In this document: positions 11,282-23,150 of the stretch, one piece after another
Layout of the letters: every line of letters starts with the position of its first letter
Position numbering within the stretch: position 1 is the stretch's first letter
Origin: Voacanga thouarsii
Lineage: Eukaryota > Streptophyta > Magnoliopsida > Gentianales > Apocynaceae
Assembly: GCA_026120185.1 (NCBI GenBank)
Contig: JANUWF010002297.1
Location: forward strand, 496,001 to 560,000
DNA: 64,000 nt
Direction of reading: 5' to 3'
Translations under genes and position numbers: made by a program
The notes under the pieces: generated by a model
What the model saw: the letters and a program-made list of their open reading frames with translations, nothing else
Databases searched by the model: none
Told to the model about the DNA's origin: nothing

Positions 11282-11345
11282 TTGGACATAGCCCAATTGG
11301 TTAAGTCTCAACTTCTCATATGGGAGGTCATGGGTTCAACTCTCA
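11282..11345 (+). other. tRNA-derived (SINE-like) segment inside the CACTA element
   Basis: A-box-like TAGCCCAATTGG (11289-11300) and B-box-like GGGTTCAACTC (11332-11342) at tRNA-like spacing, preceded by an A run (11250-11264). It resembles the head of a plant tRNA-derived SINE, though the 3' tail is unclear. Two hairpin-prone copies of a GGTCCAC...GTGGACC-type motif follow (about 11394-11425 and 11450-11480). Confidence 0.45.
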
Positions 11346-13377
11346 AAGGACTCAAAACATTCTTCAATTAATTTGAAGGTTACAATTAAGTGTGCTTGGT
11401 TCACAAAATGGGTTGTGGACCACACTAAATGGATGTTGCTATGATCATGTGTGCTTGGTCCACGAAGTGGGTTGTGGACCACGAATTTTCAATAATTATT
11501 ATTTATTAAATCAGCCACGGAAAATTTCCGTGGCTGATGACTTTTTTTAATTAAAATAAAATTTAATTATGATTTATTAAATCAGCCACGGAATTTATTT
11601 CCGTGGCTGATGACTTTTTTAATTAAAATAAAAATTAATTATTATTTATTAAATCAGCCACGGAATTTATTAATCAACCACGAAATATTCCCTGGCTAAT
11701 CACCCACGGAAATAATTTTCGTGGCTGATTAATCAGCCACGACGATTTTAGCCATGAAAAAATTTCCGTGGCTGAGATCAATCAGCCACGAAATTTGGTC
11801 GATCAGCCATGGAATTTGCTGTGGGTGATCGGCCATTTTCCAGTAGTGGGTGGCACACTCTGATCAATTCAATTGCACAACACTTGTTTTTTTTCATATA
11901 TGTTTCAGCCAGCCTTTAGGCTTCCAAATCCCTAATGGCAGAAATCACCAAGCCCAATTGGGCTAGGTGTTGTGCTAAATAAATAGTGCAAGACTGGCCT
12001 AATTCTCTTAATTAATTAATTATCTTTTCTGGGCCTTATTAAATACCTAAAACTAATTAATTAATTCTAATTGAACTTAATATATGTCAACATCAACCCA
12101 ATTAATTTATTTTATCCAACCGAATTCTCTTAATCAATTAATTATCTTTTTTGGGCTTTATTGAAACTAAAGACTAATTAATTAATTCTAATTGGACTCT
12201 CAGAAAAAATTTTATTTCTCTTCCAAAAAATTATCCATTAAGTCTAGATTGTATCTAAACAACACCAAGGCAACTTGAGCTACTCCGGGGACCAAGAGAC
12301 ATATTATTCATGGTTACTAAAATGATCAAAATACCCTTACTATTAAATAGATGCATTTTATCATTTTAAATATTTTCATTTATCACCATATGAAACTATT
12401 GGCCCCTAGAATAATATTGCTAAAGCAATGTCTCCCGACCTACATGTGAAATGACAGAAATATCCCTCTATGTAATATCCATCAATGAGACAGGATAAAT
12501 GTACTAACACCCATCTCAAAGACATCTACCATCTTTAGATCCCTAGTCCGATAATCCATGACTCACCTGAATGTACTTGCTTATCATTAGAAGCTACCTA
12601 AAAGCACACATTCTAGAGTCACGCTCATAAGGCCTTGGATCATTTAGATTATCCCAGACAATCACAAGAGGGTAATTTAACCTCACTAAGTGAAGCATAG
12701 AAACTCTTTTGTATAAGTCCGTCTTAACTAACTAGAGTAATACACCAAACATACAAGGATATTGATCTCACAAAAGAAATCTCACCCAACATACATCAAA
12801 GTATAAAATCCTAACTTTGCCAGACCACCAACTCACACTCAAGTATGAAGGTATCTATCCACGCTGTAGCAGTAATAGTATGGTATTTATAATTATAGTA
12901 CTTTAAGAGAGACCACTACTACAGGTCTAGTTCTACATATTCGAAATATGTTTATGCCTATGATGTGAGTGAACTACTCACTAATTCAAGGTAAACCATT
13001 CCTCATTAGAAATCATGGCATAATAGTCTTACCTTGATGAAATGCCCAGTTCCATCAAACGACTAAAAACTCAATTTTACTCGTATGACAAGTACCCATG
13101 GTCTATACTTTACTGTGAAGAACGACCAAACATATAGACTATTATTTATTGTACTTGGACCTTTAAATGTGCAATAATATAAGTAACAAACCAAATTGAA
13201 TGAATAAACATTTTATTGCAATATATTTACACAGAATACATAGTCTTTGAGGGCATACTATCCAACATTAACAACTCTTTTATTACCAAGTTCTTAAATC
13301 TTAACCCTTCTCTCGAGTTAATTAAGACATAATAAATATGAAATCAATTAAATTGAAACTCACTCCTAATCTCTTTC

Positions 13378-13590
13378 CACTACAAGAAATTATGATTTTT
13401 ACGATTAGAAAATTTTATTGGAAATACTCATTTTTCGTTGGAAAAGCACAATTGCGATGATTTTCTAACAAAAAATGTATTGTAGCCATTACAAGCATTG
13501 CAATTATTCATGTAGCAAAATATTCTGTTGGAAATAGTATTTCTAATGATTTTTTCAACCAAATTTTTATTCATGCAAAAACTCACGTAT
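13378..13590. mobile_element. Truncated CACTA-type end
   Basis: Begins CACTACAAGAAATT, the usual plant CACTA terminus, followed by a region with repeated TTGGAAA-like motifs. It is cut at 13590 by a copia LTR and no matching right end was found in the window. Confidence 0.5.
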
Positions 13591-14405
13591 TGTTAGATTT
13601 ATGCCTTAGAACCAATTTATTTGTAAAATTTATTTTGCATATTTAATTAATAAAATGTATTTTTCATCTTTCAATTTTTTTTTGTTTTATATGTGTATGT
13701 GTATAAAACGGAACGATAAAGTCCCTGGCATAATGTACAATGTTAAAGAAATGGTGACAGAGATCATGATATGAGATTCCTACTACACTATACAGTACTT
13801 GTGCTTAAACCATCCCTAATTATAGTGTTCATGAGACGGGGCATCATTAGTGTACTAAGACTAGCACGTGTTAGACTTTTTAATTGAATTTGTTACATGA
13901 ACAAGTACATTGGATGACTTAACTATGAGATAACTATTTAGTGCCAATGATATGATCTAAATATAGCAAATGTGTAAGTATCCTTAGACTTGAGATCTTC
14001 AAGGTACTTTGTTTATTAAGCGTTGTATTTTAATTCTAATACTTGGAGTCGTATCAAGGATTGCCTATAGAATAGATATTGGGTAGAACGTAAAGTAAAC
14101 AAAAGTAGTTGAGAGGGTCAACAAAGAATTCATCACTCCTAATAGTAGGGGCGTATATCTTACGGTCACTTATAGGGAATCATTACTTAAAAAGCCCTTG
14201 GCCAAGACAACTATGCTTTGAAAATTATTCTAAATAATACATATGTTCGAGTAATGGATTTTGGAACAAGTATTAATAAATTTGGATTAAAATTAATTAT
14301 ATTGTAGAGGGAGTTGGCACTAATTCCATACTCTAAACCGAATATGATTTAATATGATGAAAGGAGTTTATTGCACTGATATTTTGCTATTAAAAGGTTC
14401 AATCT
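13591..14405 (+). repeat. Ty1/copia LTR fragment
   Basis: Starts TGTTAGATTTATGCC and runs in parallel with the reverse complement of the LTR at 45144-47017 (shared blocks include the GAGGGAGTT..CACTA..TTCCATACTC region near 14310). Similarity stops near 14405, so the right part is missing. Confidence 0.65.
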
Positions 14406-14739
14406 GTCGCTGTAGGAAAAATAGTATAGTAGTTAAACTAAAAATAATGAAGTATTAAGCACATAATTCTCCCAATGAATCACAATTGCCAATGACTCAT
14501 CATAAGCTGATAAGAAATTTGTGTTTTCCTCAAAGGGCTTTTCTTTCACAAAAGACTGAGGATCTTTCTCTAGACAAAAGACAATACCTTGAGAGGTGGT
14601 TCAGTACTTAGCAATCACTTAAAGTTCCACTTAAAATAGAAAACCAATCACTCATCCCCAAGAAGAAGAAAGGGGGAAGGTGCAAAGAAAAACACAGATA
14701 CATAAAAAAAGAATAAAGAGATGAGAGGGAGGACTGTAC

Positions 14740-14830
14740 CTCTATTAAATGTTTTTGCTTGCTTATTTTCTAATCTCTCCACGGCAATTGCCATATCGTG
14801 TAACTACTTCTCAACTGTCTCCTTGTCATC
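14740..14830 (-). pseudogene. Exon-like fragment of an unidentified host gene
   Basis: On the minus strand a 91-base open stretch is bounded by a splice-acceptor-like CCAG and a donor-like GTACAG. It reads DDKETVEK, one stop (TAG), then LHDMAIAVERLENKQAK, a charged, helical-looking sequence unlike the retroelement proteins here. The flanks (14406-14739) look intronic. I do not recognise the protein. It may be a relic or a captured fragment; another exon-like fragment lies on the other side of the large insertion, at 40629-40789, on the opposite strand. Confidence 0.35.
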
Positions 14831-14891
14831 CTGGAAACATAATAAGATAGTTTTGAATAGTGAAAAATAAAGGGACAGCCTTTAGTATAGT

Positions 14892-15852
14892 TGATGAGGA
14901 CTCATCATATATACATTTTCTAGTATTTTTGTACTTTAATTGAGATAAATTCTTGCGTAATTCACTATTGACCACACCTTTTTCATGTTATTTTTGTTAG
15001 GAAATAAAAAATACCAATTAAAGATGAAAAAGAAGAAATGGAAGAAAAATAAAGAAGGCATGGAATGAAGATGGCGACATAAGGAAGTACAATTTTCCTA
15101 GGCTGCCTATACTACTCAAAATTCACCCAATTTCTAGAAGGTTGGTGGCCTAGGGAAGCTTTCCCTAGGCTGCCTGGTATGTTCCAATTGTGCATAATCT
15201 CCAAATTATTGACGGCCAAAGGAAGTAGAATTTCCCCTACTTCCCTTGGTAACTTAGTGCATTCTTATGTGTGCTTTGTGTTTTAGACTTGGTGGCCTAG
15301 GGAAGTTCCCCAGGCCACCTTATCTCAAGAATACCTGGTGGCTTAAGGAAGTTCAAGTTCCCTAGGTAGCCCACAAGCTGATTCTGTGCAATTCTCAATG
15401 TGTTTTCTACAAACCGCTGCACCAAGGATATATAATGCATTCTTTCACACATGGACAAGAGATGGAGTGTTGGAAAGGCTTAGAGTTTTCCCTCAAGAAC
15501 CCTAAGTCTTGTGATCTTGCACACAAAGTAGAAAAGAAGACCAAGAAATTCAAGGAGGAAGAAAGGTTACTTGAAGATCCCAAGAGAAAGAAGGAGGAGG
15601 CTTGTCTATGACTTTACTTTTCTCTTCTTTTTGTAATCTTATTTCTAATTCTGATGCTAAGATTTGATTTTTAGTTGTAATTAGGGATGTACCCTATTGT
15701 TATGTTTAAGGATAATGTATTTTCTTTGGATTTGTACTTTTTGTTCTTCAATATTTGGTTATTTGGTTATCTTGGTTGAGTTACGTTTTGGTTGATTAGT
15801 TTCAATTAAATATTCTTCTTTAATTATTTCAGAAGATGAGGTTAGTGTTTGG
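14892..15852 (+). repeat. 5' LTR of the outer Athila-type element, first part
   Basis: Matches 38857 onward; both share repeats of CCTAGG-containing blocks (GGCCTAGGGAAG-like, 15100-15360 and 39040-39460). It is interrupted at 15852 by the inner element; the remainder is 24649-25259. Confidence 0.85.
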
Positions 15853-16919
15853 TGATTGGGGCTAAAATCATAATTATTTTTCTAGTTATTTGAGATTAGT
15901 TTGAGATATTTTTGGTGTAATAACTAGGCAAAGTCCTTCCTATTTGATATTTTACTTGTAAAAAGTATTTTTGATAAATTTGTGTAGATTTAAGTGGATT
16001 TCAAGCAAAAAATAAAATGTTCCAGATTGGACTCGGTGCCAGGACCAGTTAAGGCATCAGGGGCGAGGTCTGTTCTGGAAAAAACAATAATTTTGAGAAG
16101 AACCAGATTGGACCCGGTGCCAGGTAGGTTGAATGGACCCGTCGCCAGTTCTATTCTGATCAATGTCGCGGGTTTTCCTTTTCAGAGCAGATTTTAGTAA
16201 TTTCAGTTTGATTCTTTTGGGAACTCTTTCAACCACGAAAAAGGAATCTTGTAGGCATTTTTTTGGCAATTAGAACTCCTATAAATACAATAGAATAACA
16301 TTGTACAAAAGGATTTTCATAGTTTTCAATTCTTCAATGTAATATCTTTAGAAAACTCTTATAGAAACATCAAGATTTAGGAGGATCGAGGAGAAATCTT
16401 GGAGAAGAAGAGGAGGTTGCTCAAGAAGGTTTCAAGGAGGAAGAAATGATCTTACTTGTCTATGAGTGGTTTCTTTCTATTTTCTTTGTAATTTATTGAC
16501 AATTGTAGATTAATGTTTTTAATTGTCTTTAAAGGATATTCTTTTGGATTCATGATTTTGTATTAATTTTAGTTCTTTGATCAATTTATTACTATTCTTG
16601 GTATTTGATTACTTGCACATAATATCTTATTAGAATGATTAGTTCTCTTCTAATTAACTTGCAAAATGATGTTAGGAGAGAATGACTAGCTAATTAATTC
16701 AATACTAATTATTTTGCACTTGCTTGAAAAAGAGGTTAAAGGTAATGATTAAGTAATCAAATGTTAGTTTATGATTGTTGGAATATGGATTCATTGAATA
16801 ATTTCATGCTTTAAATCACCTAGAATATAGGGATTTATGTGAGGATTATTTTTCATGCTTCTTTTAGGTAAATTGGTCGAGATATAATATGTTCACTAAT
16901 TTAACTAGAAGATAGTGAT
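15853..16919 (+). repeat. 5' LTR of the inner Athila-like element (3' truncated)
   Basis: Parallels 23151-24220 closely, including the GC-rich boxes at 16030-16160, and stops at GATAGTGAT (about 16919); the last roughly 420 bases of the LTR are missing. Confidence 0.8.
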
Positions 16920-16946
16920 AGAGGATATGAGGTACAATTAACCAAT

Positions 16947-17183
16947 GTGATGAGAAAAATTTTTAATTCTATTCTATACTCTCATATTTCTAATTTTGTG
17001 TTGTCACATGAGTTTTTAGGTACCTTACAACTCACAGAGTCTAATGATGCCTTTGATGATGTGTTGAATTTATCATGCCTCAAGGAGTTAGATCTTTCAA
17101 TGATGCATCATATGAAACCCTTGGAGGATGTTGATGAAATCTACCCTTCACCTAATTTTAGGGAGGTAACTTGGTATTTGTAG
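16947..17183 (+). CDS. Unrecognised small ORF in the inner Athila-like element
   Basis: A 78-codon frame (starts MMRKIFNSILYSH; contains LNLSCLKELDLSMM) in the interior, between the truncated LTR and the solo LTR. The start is arbitrary and the frame closes at 17183, after which all frames are broken. It could be a relic of an element-encoded protein, but no family motif is seen. Confidence 0.2.
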   Translation: MMRKIFNSILYSHISNFVLSHEFLGTLQLTESNDAFDDVLNLSCLKELDLSMMHHMKPLEDVDEIYPSPNFREVTWYL

Positions 17184-18181
17184 AAGTATTGAAAAGCAAG
17201 AATTTCTTGATCCCATCTTTGAAAACTAAAATACTATGTTTTAAGGAGAATTTGAATTGTGACAAATCTTTTGAAGGGTTAAGTGGTGATTCTCATATTT
17301 ACACACTTTTTAGACATAAATTTCATCTTTGTGTTGGAAACTTTATTTGAATGTCTAAAAGAGTGTTATGGAAGGGGGGCCATCCATGTATATTCTGTAA
17401 TACCCCAAACTTTTATGTTTGATTGGCCACTACTTGTAATAGGATGATAATTTATATCAATGGCCAGAACAAAAAATGATCGGTGGAATAAGACGAATAT
17501 TTTGGTATAATAATATTTTGTCGGGGCCTAGATGTAATTATTAGATTTGTTCTACTCATACCCTAATTCTTCGGAAAGCTACTATTATTAATAAAATAAG
17601 AATTTGAGGGTACACTGAGAAGAAAAATTGAGCAGTGTGATAAAACACACGTTTTGGTGTGAGTTATGTTATTCGGGTTATCGGGGGCATTTTAGTCATT
17701 TTGACCGCGCCCACGAATTTGTCCCCAAATTTGATCAAACTGAGAGAGAATTGAGTAATTTAAGTTTTTCCAATGAATTCAATAGAATTTTTGGAGTTGA
17801 ATGGTGGAATAAAATATTTTTCTATTTTGGACCCGATTTTGGTCATTTCTGAAGAGAATGGAAAATTGCGGTTGAAAATGGCACATGTGGCATTTTGTGA
17901 TTAGTATCCCATGGACATGTATCAATTTAAGAAAGGTTGCATGAAGAATTCATGCAATATGCATGGAATTAAATAATTACAAAATAAATAAAAAATGATG
18001 TGTAATTTTGTAATTGGAACACCTCACTTGTGGACCCGTTTGATTAAGGTCTTGAGCAATTTGATTGGCTAATGTTTGGACTAAGAGAAAATGAATGAAT
18101 AGCTAGAAATTGGCCAAGAAGCCAGCAGCCATGCAATAAGAAATGACGGGAATTTTTGTGGAGGAAAAATAGTGGTTGGTG

Positions 18182-18189
18182 TATAAAAA
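18182..18189 (+). promoter_or_regulatory. Possible LTR TATA box
   Basis: TATAAAAA in an otherwise non-coding part of the solo LTR; position in the LTR is plausible but unproven. Confidence 0.3.
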
Positions 18190-19798
18190 TCTCATTGGAA
18201 CACACCTAAGTATATCCACCATTCAATTAAACAAAAATAAGGGATGAAGGGAAAATATTTGATGATAAATGGTGGTGAGAATGGGCTGTTATACAGCCTG
18301 AATTTTGGCAGCCATGAAGGAGAAAAACTAAGAGAAAAAGGAATTAAACAAGAAAGAAAAAAAAGGCTAGTGTGTGTTCTTGGTGTTCTAGGTGAGTTTT
18401 GAGAGTTCTTGGAGCAAATTCACTTCAAATAGCCTCAAATACATGGTAAAATCCTACCTTGCTTGAATTAAAGTTGTTGTTGGGTGAATGATGATTACGT
18501 TGATGTGAATTTTAACATGAAAACATGATTTTCATGCATTGATTTTAGATCAAAGCTAAGGTTTGTGACCTTTTGTGTATGAACCTTGTATATGCTTATA
18601 TGTGTGCCGACTGCTTAAGTGTTTTTGAATGATGTTTTGTGTAAGGAAGAACTGAATAATTATGGGTTTGAAGGGTTGTTTTTGGTTTAGGGGATGATGA
18701 TCAAAGTAGAGTAAAAATGAAATTTACTTGGTTGGGAAAAATGGATTATACTAGCTTTTGATTAGAAAAGATGATCAAAGTAGAGTAAAAATGAAATTTA
18801 CTTGGTTGTGTTGAATAAGTATGGCTCTTGTGAGCTATTGGAATCTACAAATCATATAATTAAAGATGATTTGAAGGAAAATTGAATGAATTAATGTTCT
18901 CAATATGTTAAAGCCTAAAGGAAAACAAAGGAAAGTATGAATAGTGGAATTGAGGCAAAACTATTAGGGCTGTTTTTACCCTGTAGCATGTTATGGGAAC
19001 TAGAACTCTAAAAAAGGCTTAGAGAGAATTAAATTTAAGAGTCTTACGGTCATTTTGGTGTATCATAGCGCCAAATCGGAGTTGTGGATTGAATGTTATG
19101 TCCAAAACTAAATCTTTTGTCAAGCAGTAAAATTCCAGGAAAATGAGTTCGAAAATGGATAAACTTAAGAATGATTAATTTTGTGATTTTGGATGACATG
19201 AGTGAAAAATATGAAGTGAATCCCTTGTATATGAAGGGAGAAAGGATGTGAAAAAATAAAAACAAAAGAATCAAACAAACGACAAAAAAATGACGTGAAC
19301 AAAAATTGAACGTTTTCCTTAATTGTCATCTAACCGTTTGTTAAACATGGTTAGACGTCAGCTACCCGTTGGGCACGTCGGCTAGATGATGGCTAACTGT
19401 CGGCTATTTTTTGACCAAACACGATTTGATCGGAAAACAATATTTGGTGTAGGTTTATCGGTAAACGGCCAACGGAATGTTGAAAATGGTAGAAACAGTA
19501 GGTGAATGGTCGTAAACGAAAAGAGTTAATTAGGACACGAGGCGAGTACCTTTGATTTCTAAAACCTTTTGAAAGTTAGTGTACTTCATCTTTTTCATGA
19601 AATACTATGTTTATACCATTTTGAAAATCCCTAAATGTATTTAAGGTTTATATGAGCAAGAATTATTTTGCGCCATTTTGGGCTTGAATAAACTTTATAA
19701 TTGGCTTGGAAACCTTAATGGATGATTAAAGCATGAATTTTATGAATTTAGTCCTCTTGGATTAAATACTTATGATTTTTGAAAAATGATAATTCTTG

Positions 19799-20178
19799 GA
19801 ATCGGGTATTCATAAATTGACTAGAATGCCCTTATTGAAACATTTTATGGAAATGTGTTTGGAAACTTTGAATTTAATTCTTTTTTGGGATTAAAATTCT
19901 AGATTTCTTGAAATGAGTTCATATTGGAATCGGGTATTTGGAAAATGAGCCAAATGTCCTTATTGGAATGTTTTATGAAAACTTTTGGAATTAGGTATTC
20001 GGTAAATGGCCGAAATATCCTTATTGGAACTATTGTGAACATTTTTCAAATCGGGTAAGGGTAAAATGGCTCGAATACTCTCAAAAAATCTTTTGGAATC
20101 GGGTATGGGTAAAATGACCGAAATACCTTAGAAATGACTTTTGTGATCGAGTACGGGAAAAATGACCCGAATACTCTT
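19799..20178 (+). repeat. Six degenerate, spaced repeats in the solo LTR
   Basis: Units of about 34 bases begin at about 19799, 19926, 19988, 20049, 20096 and 20146. Each has the pattern AATCGGGTAT, then AAAATG, then CGAAT and CC. Spacing is 47-127 bases. Confidence 0.65.
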
Positions 20179-21488
20179 GAAAACTAGTTTTGATGTGTGA
20201 AAAGAACTTTTTAACCTGTTTTGACACGGTTTTAGAAAATGATCTCTCATGATGAGATTGACTTTTGAAAAATAACATTTTGATCCTTGAAATTATTTTG
20301 TTGGCCTGATGTACCTATAGAATGAATTGATTGGCCCTGCGGAGCTTATGTGAATGATGATCTGACTTATAATTTATTGAGATCAGATTCTAAAAAGTGT
20401 TATTTTGCCCCAAAATGTTTGATTTAAAAATCTTATGGGATCAGATAGCCCTCTGGCCTGATCAGTCAGAAGGGGTTGGTATTGGTGACATTGAGTACTC
20501 ATCAAGGACTTTATTTTTGTACTAACTCATGTTAGAGATAGGTAAACAGGGCGACAGAACATTGGGATAAGTCATCTTGGCTAGCTATCTAGTACCTGGC
20601 AATTGTTGTGCCTTGTGTGCACTTTGTGATTTATGTTGTTCATAGGTTGGGATGGACACCTGGCATTGTTCAAATCCCTTGCTACCTTGATGGTGATTGA
20701 CGTCAGGATTGGGACCCCTGGCTTATGGTAGGAATTAAAAGATTTAGTGTGTTGCATGCACTTATTTTCAAGCGATGCACATATTGAGTATTATAGGCTA
20801 CAGTCTAAGTACAATGATACGTACAAGTTGGTGTACTTTTCTGGCGATGCATGGATTGAGAATTGGAGGTGGCAGTCTTAGCACAATGATAGTGGCGTCG
20901 AAGGCAAGGACTACAAGACTTGCATATAGGCCGACCTTCTGTTGGAGAAGTGCTTGTGATTTGGGAATTAGGACAATGCTTTGAAAGTAAAATATAGTTT
21001 TTCAAAAATGATTGAATTCTGAATAAACTCTTATTTAGAGAATTTTAGAATTGTTTTCTGTGAACAAATGATCTTCTATCCCATAAAAGTTTTATGTACT
21101 CTGTCTCTTTACTAAAACACTGGCACACACGGGACTCACTAGGTGATTTTTCACTCATACGTGTCTTTTATCTTACCCTTTTGTAGTGATCTAGAATTGA
21201 ACAGACTTACGGATAGAAGGATGATACCACAGTGACAGAGATTTAGGTCTGAACATTCCCTTTTGATATTGTACCTTATTACTGATGTAGAATGGAAAAT
21301 TTTCATGTACAAGATTCTCCGTTGTATGTATATATGTGACCATCAGTATGGGATGTTTGTAAGGATTTCGACCTTGTATACTTTGTTGATTCTTCGTTAT
21401 AAAGACCCTTTGTTTGAGTAACTGGACGAGGCGACACTCGGTGTTGATATGCTTCCACTGTTATCTTTAGTGGGGGTGTTATATATTT

Positions 21489-22485
21489 ATTACAACTAAT
21501 ATTCTCCTTGAACCCTCTATTTTTCAAAGCCCTCTCTCATTTCTACTTTTATCATGCCTACCTTTTTCAACGAGCTCTAATTTCTTTTACAAAGGTTTGA
21601 TGAGAAAACATGATGAGTGGAAAGAGTTTGTCTATTTGTCTTAGGTTTGGTTTTCTTTAGTCGGTTAAGTGTCTTTTCCCTTCCCAAGTAAGGAAAATAT
21701 TTTTCATCTTAAGTGTGTGGGAGTGAGTCATGTCTTTATTTGTTTTGTTAGGATTTTTATTAGTAATTTTATTTTATTTAGGTGTATCTTTATTTTTTTA
21801 TTCTTTTCCTGGTGCTTTTATTTCGGTTTTCTTTTGTAGGTTTGAATAAGGATTTCTTGAGCAAGCTTTTCTATTCTTCTCCATGTTTTAATATTTATTA
21901 TAGAGTTATTATAGTTGGGGAGTATTGCTTAACTTACTACCTCCTTTATCATTTTTGGTCATTTTGGATATGCTTTCTTTTGTTAATTTTTGGCCAATGA
22001 GGACATTATCTAGTTTAAGTCTGGGGAAGTAGTTTGGTGATATTCTTTGTCCAAGTTTTTATCAATCATCTTGGTGTTTTCTTGGTATCGAGCTATTTTG
22101 GAAAATTTTAACAATTAAAAGTTTGGAAATTTTAGAGCTAAATATTTGTCTATAATGTAGTTATGATTTTCTTTAACTTTAGGTATAGATTTGTCATTCA
22201 TTATGGTTTGATTTTTATTAAAAGGTAAACTTGCATATTAAGTTAGATTTTGCTATGTCTTGAGAATTTAAGTTAGCCTTGGTTATATTTGGTATTTGAG
22301 TTTTGTTTTATTCTTTAAGTTTGAATGTGGATGATATGATGAAATATGGAAAGAGTTGTTAATTAAAGCTTGTATTATAGATTTAAAGTTTGCTTGACTT
22401 TGAGTTTTGAATAAAGAATATGTAGGAAAAAAAATGAGTGAAAAGGAAAGAATGTGAGTTGAAAAAATTGCTTTCATCTGTTGAG

Positions 22486-22534
<49 letters not shown>

Positions 22535-23150
22535 TTTGCTGAAAAGGGGGCTAATATGGTGAGTGGAAGAAAATAAACAAAGAATCATCACACTCTCTTG
22601 AGGCTATCCTGAAGGCAAGAAGGTAAGGAAAGAAAGAAGAAAGAAAAACAAAATTGCTAAAAAAATGATGATAACTATAAGGGGCCCAATACGGTGTGTG
22701 ATGAGAAATCCATTCACTTGAGGCTATCAATTCCCAAAGTTATTGAAAAAAAAAAAAGAAAAAGAGTGGAGTGTTTTCCTTGTTTCACTAACTTGAGTTG
22801 TGTAAGTTTGAGCTTATAATACTTGAATTGGTTAAATGGCTTGACTTGTATAATTTATGTTATCTATGTTTTTACTTGAGGGTAGGATGATTTTCTTGTA
22901 CTAGATATAAGCTTGTTTAACTTAAACTTTGACGGCTTTGAGATCATTTGATTTAATACATGAGTTTGAAATGTTCTAAAAGGGTTGAATAAATGACAAG
23001 TTTGTATTTAAGGCTAAAAGAAGATTATTCCTTTATTATGGATGAATTTACTAAGGGTAAGTTGAAAAGTTGTTTTGTCTTAAACCATTTGCATAGTATT
23101 TTAATTCTTATTTACTTGAGGACAAGCAAAAGTTCAAGTGTGGGGGTATG
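21489..23150 (+). other. Athila-type 3' non-coding region and polypurine tract
   Basis: No gene seen. Contains GTTTAAGTCTGGGGAAG (about 22012) and GGACAAGCAAAAGTTCAAG followed by TGTGGGGGTATG (23120-23150), both typical of sequence before the 3' LTR in Athila/Tat elements. A GA microsatellite lies at 22489-22531. Confidence 0.6.

Larger units (their letters stand above)
10033..11848. mobile_element. Non-autonomous CACTA (En/Spm-type) DNA transposon
   Basis: Ends are inverted: CACTACTAGAAA at 10033 and TTTTCCAGTAGTG ending at 11848. It is flanked by the 3-bp duplication ggt (10030-10032 and 11849-11851), as expected of CACTA elements. Both ends carry dense subterminal repeats of about 11 bases (TCAGCCACGAA and its complement), more than twenty copies within about 650 bases on the left and 340 on the right, many arranged as palindromes; such repeats are transposase-binding sites in this superfamily. 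The core is AT-rich with TA and GT microsatellites and encodes no transposase, so it would depend on a partner element. Confidence 0.9.
9682..13267 (-). repeat. Ty1/copia 5' LTR (BARE/Angela-like), split by a CACTA element
   Basis: On the minus strand it begins TGTTGGATAGTATGCCC (13267) and ends GATCCTTCA (9682) next to the PBS. Without the CACTA insertion it is about 1.77 kb. Its start resembles the Angela-like LTR at 35759 (TGTTGGATTGTATGCC). No gene seen in it. Confidence 0.78.
17396..21483 (+). mobile_element. Solo LTR, 4.1 kb, of a Ty3/gypsy (Tekay-like) element
   Basis: Starts TGTAATACCCC and ends GGGGGTGTTATA, a near-inverted pair like the ends of other long gypsy LTRs here (expected CA appears as TA). 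Flanks are tattc (17391-17395) and tattt (21484-21488), a target duplication with one mismatch. No PBS, coding domain or second LTR is present, so it is read as a solo LTR left by recombination. It holds a TATA-like box (18182-18189) and six spaced copies of a GGAATCGGGTAT-type motif (19799-20178). Open frames inside it are not recognised. Confidence 0.7.

Noticed and set aside
20081..20278. Minus-strand frame with repeated HF-rich segments
   Set aside because: It is the complement of the spaced DNA repeats in the solo LTR; repetition comes from the DNA.
22283..22591. Ser/Leu-rich minus-strand frame
   Set aside because: Produced by a GA microsatellite.
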